Of a DNA stretch of 21,496 nucleotides, positions 19,433-21,496 are shown piece after piece. The position numbers and the translations under genes are program-made. Positions within the stretch are counted from its first letter, which is position 1, and every line of letters begins with the position of its first letter. Source of the stretch: a virus; the IMG/VR virus record IMGVR_UViG_3300034375_001829, positions 1-21,496 of that record; one strand, given 5' to 3'. The notes beneath the pieces are model-generated. The model made no database searches and was not told the origin of the DNA. It was given only the letters and a program-made list of their open reading frames with translations.

Positions 19433-21496
19433 CTATCTGGCGTTAGCGTATTTGAATGGTGTTTCGGCAAAGGCTAGGTATATGAAGGTTGCGCCTGATG
19501 AGTTAAAGCCACCAGAAAAATTCCTACATTTTACACCATTAGATACAAAATCCATAAATGTACTTGTTACATCTGCACCATTTGTATTGGCATACAACCT
19601 TTGTGTTACCACGTTGTCAGGGTCCCGCCCGCTATCGTGAATTTGCCAATTCTCACCTGATGCAATATTTTTAATCATAATCCAAGCTGGCCTAAACCCT
19701 GTGTAGATAAACGGCCCATCTGCGCTGCCATTGCCGGTGTAGCTGCCCGCCTTGCTGAATCCATCAACATCTGCGAAACAGTAGGCTACATAACTACCAC
19801 CCGCCGTTGCAACCTCACTCCACCCGCTTACAGTAAAGGTTGTGCTTGTCAGTGAGGAAATATTGTTGGTGTCAACAGCATTTGTACCGTTTAAGTAAAG
19901 CTGTTTATTTGCCCCACTAATTGCTGTCCAATGAGAAACCCACTGCCCAGTTGTGTCTCTGCGTTTTACAATTACAACAGACGGCGTTACCCCAAGACCG
20001 TGTCCGACTGAACCGCTAGAACCTGATGGGCTGTAAGTCAGAACACTAAACCCTGCGTCAACATTCGCGGAAACTTGCGAGGTGATTGAACCGTCAGTAT
20101 TGCTGACCGCAGAGCCGCCAGCTTTCCAGTTCCAAGCAACGTATGTTTTACCTATGCCGTTAAATAAGTCATTATCAATTGAACCTGCTGTTGTGCTAAA
20201 TCCATCTGGAAGTGAAGAGTCCATATAACCATATGTCGAAGAAGAAGATTCCGCTGAAGTTGATGCGGAAGATAGAACTTTATTTACTCCAAATCCACGC
20301 ACAGAATCATATATACGGTGTCCGTAAGCAACACTCCTCACAGCAGACCACACTAAATCCGGTTGAAATCCGACCCCAGTAAAATCTCTACCTGAAGCTG
20401 TATCGACACCAGTCCAAATGATAGTATTGAAATGTTCCGACCCATCAATTATTGAAGGCTTTGGAAGGTTTGCGGTACAAAGCGCAAGGTAGCCCCCTGA
20501 CGGTACAGGATAGGCAAAGTCACCTATGTTGTTGGCGTCTGTGTTGCCGCCAGCCGGGCGCGCGCCAGCAAAGGTGCTGTCTTGACCGAAGTTATAGACC
20601 GAGAAACTGCCGTTGTACTCAGCCATACCAATTCCGGCATCAGGTGTTGTTATGTTTATAGTTTCAAGCAATGAGTTGTTTTTATATATTTTAACAGTCC
20701 TAGTGCCACTATCTAAATCAACAGCAATCCCGATAATATCACCTGTTGATGCCCCTAAACCAGTATAACCTCCCGCTGACGCACCCGATATTCTTACGTT
20801 TGATGCAGCAGGCCAGCCCGTACCACCATTGCTAAAATAAAATGTATCTGAAGAAACATTAAATATAAAATAAGGATACAAACTAACTATATTTATGTAC
20901 TGTTCATAATAGTATTTGCCAGATGTTAGTCTTGGAAAGGCTAAATAGTTTCCGTTATTGCTGGATGTGTTGCCTGTAACTGTCAAATTGCCATTTGAGT
21001 GAGTAACATAGCTACCTTTTGAAAGCACATTTGTAGTGTTAAAGTTATTCGCCGGACTGTCTATCAGGCTGTCCCGATAGTCTAACCCCGAAGGTGTCCA
21101 GTGGTTGCCCTGACCAGACACGTCTTTCCAGAAGGCTGCTTCGCGTGTGTCGGCAAAGGCCATATAGATATATGTGCCGCCGGATGCGTTGGTGCCAGCG
21201 TCAGGGTTTGCAAGCTGAAATCCTGTGCTTGTTAAATCTACAGCCGCACCTGTTGCCTCTGCATCACTATCAGATGCGTCAAGGAATTTGTTGGCTGGAT
21301 TTGTTGGGGTTCTTGTGTTGTCTTGTAAATACCATCCACCAACACCATCAGTGCGCTTAATCATAACAAAAGCCACAGGGAAGCCAGTCGTCACTGTTGG
21401 CCCTGTTGATGACCCATTACCAGTATATGACCCGATGGACGAGTAGCCAGCCACCGAATGGAACGCATAACAAATGTAATCCTGACCACTACCATT
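19433..21496 (-). CDS. Large modular tail fibre protein with SPRY-like region (5' truncated)
   Basis: The frame is open to the right-hand edge (the last codons encode GSGQDYICYAFHSV), so the GTG at 21454 is probably not the start and the protein begins outside the window; about 687 residues are seen. In order: a beta module with SYTGNGSSTGPTVTTGFP; a SPRY/concanavalin-like region beginning GNHWTPSGLDYRDSLIDSPA and ending LCTANLPKPSI; a linker with YVAWNWKAGG; a second beta module (VLTYSPSG, VVIVKRRD); and a third module resembling the first (SYTGNGSADGPFIYTGF), ending AFAETPFKYANAR. This order and C-terminus are common in marine phage fibres (DUF7483-like). It is likely a long or host-binding fibre. 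Confidence 0.85.
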   Translation of the reverse strand, partial: NGSGQDYICYAFHSVAGYSSIGSYTGNGSSTGPTVTTGFPVAFVMIKRTDGVGGWYLQDNTRTPTNPANKFLDASDSDAEATGAAVDLTSTGFQLANPDAGTNASGGTYIYMAFADTREAAFWKDVSGQGNHWTPSGLDYRDSLIDSPANNFNTTNVLSKGSYVTHSNGNLTVTGNTSSNNGNYLAFPRLTSGKYYYEQYINIVSLYPYFIFNVSSDTFYFSNGGTGWPAASNVRISGASAGGYTGLGASTGDIIGIAVDLDSGTRTVKIYKNNSLLETINITTPDAGIGMAEYNGSFSVYNFGQDSTFAGARPAGGNTDANNIGDFAYPVPSGGYLALCTANLPKPSIIDGSEHFNTIIWTGVDTASGRDFTGVGFQPDLVWSAVRSVAYGHRIYDSVRGFGVNKVLSSASTSAESSSSTYGYMDSSLPDGFSTTAGSIDNDLFNGIGKTYVAWNWKAGGSAVSNTDGSITSQVSANVDAGFSVLTYSPSGSSGSVGHGLGVTPSVVIVKRRDTTGQWVSHWTAISGANKQLYLNGTNAVDTNNISSLTSTTFTVSGWSEVATAGGSYVAYCFADVDGFSKAGSYTGNGSADGPFIYTGFRPAWIMIKNIASGENWQIHDSGRDPDNVVTQRLYANTNGADVTSTFMDFVSNGVKCRNFSGGFNSSGATFIYLAFAETPFKYANAR
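19436..19803 (-). repeat. C-terminal copy of the fibre module
   Basis: Encodes the last module of the large fibre: YVAYCFADVDGF, GSYTGNGSADGPFIYTGF, RPAWIMIKN, W.IHDSGRDP and the end YLAFAETPF. It matches the module at the right edge element by element, which indicates internal duplication. Confidence 0.65.
21137..21496 (-). repeat. N-proximal copy of the fibre module
   Basis: Encodes YICYAFHSVAGY, GSYTGNGSSTGPTVTTGF, PVAFVMIKR, W.LQDNTRTP and YIYMAFADT, parallel to the C-terminal module. It is probably cut at its 5' end by the window edge. Confidence 0.65.

Noticed and set aside
17885-21496. Diversity-generating retroelement target in the fibre tips
   Set aside because: No reverse transcriptase, template repeat or matching near-identical DNA pair was seen; the repeats in the fibre are diverged protein modules.

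Overview
The window is a 21.5 kb piece of a tailed double-stranded DNA phage genome, and it continues beyond both edges. The gene families are ones I associate with short-tailed (podovirus-like) phages of marine alphaproteobacteria, many known only from uncultured marine virus assemblies. This assignment rests on protein patterns I recognise, not on a search. No integrase, repressor, tRNA, rRNA, CRISPR array or insertion sequence is visible. Genes are packed edge to edge: the largest gene-free gap is about 55 bases, at the point where the two gene arms meet.

Left arm, positions 2-5315, + strand (8 genes): a DNA replication operon. It holds the C-terminal part of a primase-like replication protein, a 58-residue zinc-ribbon protein, a compact UvrD/Rep-type SF1 helicase, a DUF6378-type protein, a 79-residue orphan, a family A DNA polymerase with a 3'-5' proofreading domain and no 5' nuclease domain, a 51-residue cysteine-rich protein, and a 79-residue protein with a hydrophobic N-terminus. 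Most neighbours overlap by 1-14 bases. A rho-independent terminator at 5325-5363 closes the arm. The polymerase has leucine at the position equivalent to E. coli Pol I Phe762, a residue used as a life-history marker in marine viruses.

Right arm, positions 5371-21496, - strand (14 genes, transcribed right to left): a late structural and lysis operon. In transcription order it holds a large modular tail fibre with a SPRY-like region (its 5' end is outside the window), a fibre-assembly-like protein, a receptor-binding-type fibre protein, a 58-residue conserved protein, a protein made of nine units of about 20 residues, two further fibre or tail surface proteins, a 626-residue tail (nozzle-like) protein, a 75-residue tail-associated protein, four consecutive probable internal virion/DNA ejection proteins (289, 269, 651 and 1296 residues), and a GH24 T4-type lysozyme. 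Capsid, portal and terminase genes are not here and would be expected upstream on the - strand, beyond 21496.

No defence island, retroelement or new enzyme system is evident. The most notable features are the linear motif FDPSRLVxI, present near both ends of the giant virion protein with a shortened copy in the neighbouring one; the 20-residue repeat protein; the cluster of cysteine-rich small proteins around the replication enzymes; and the Leu762-type polymerase.
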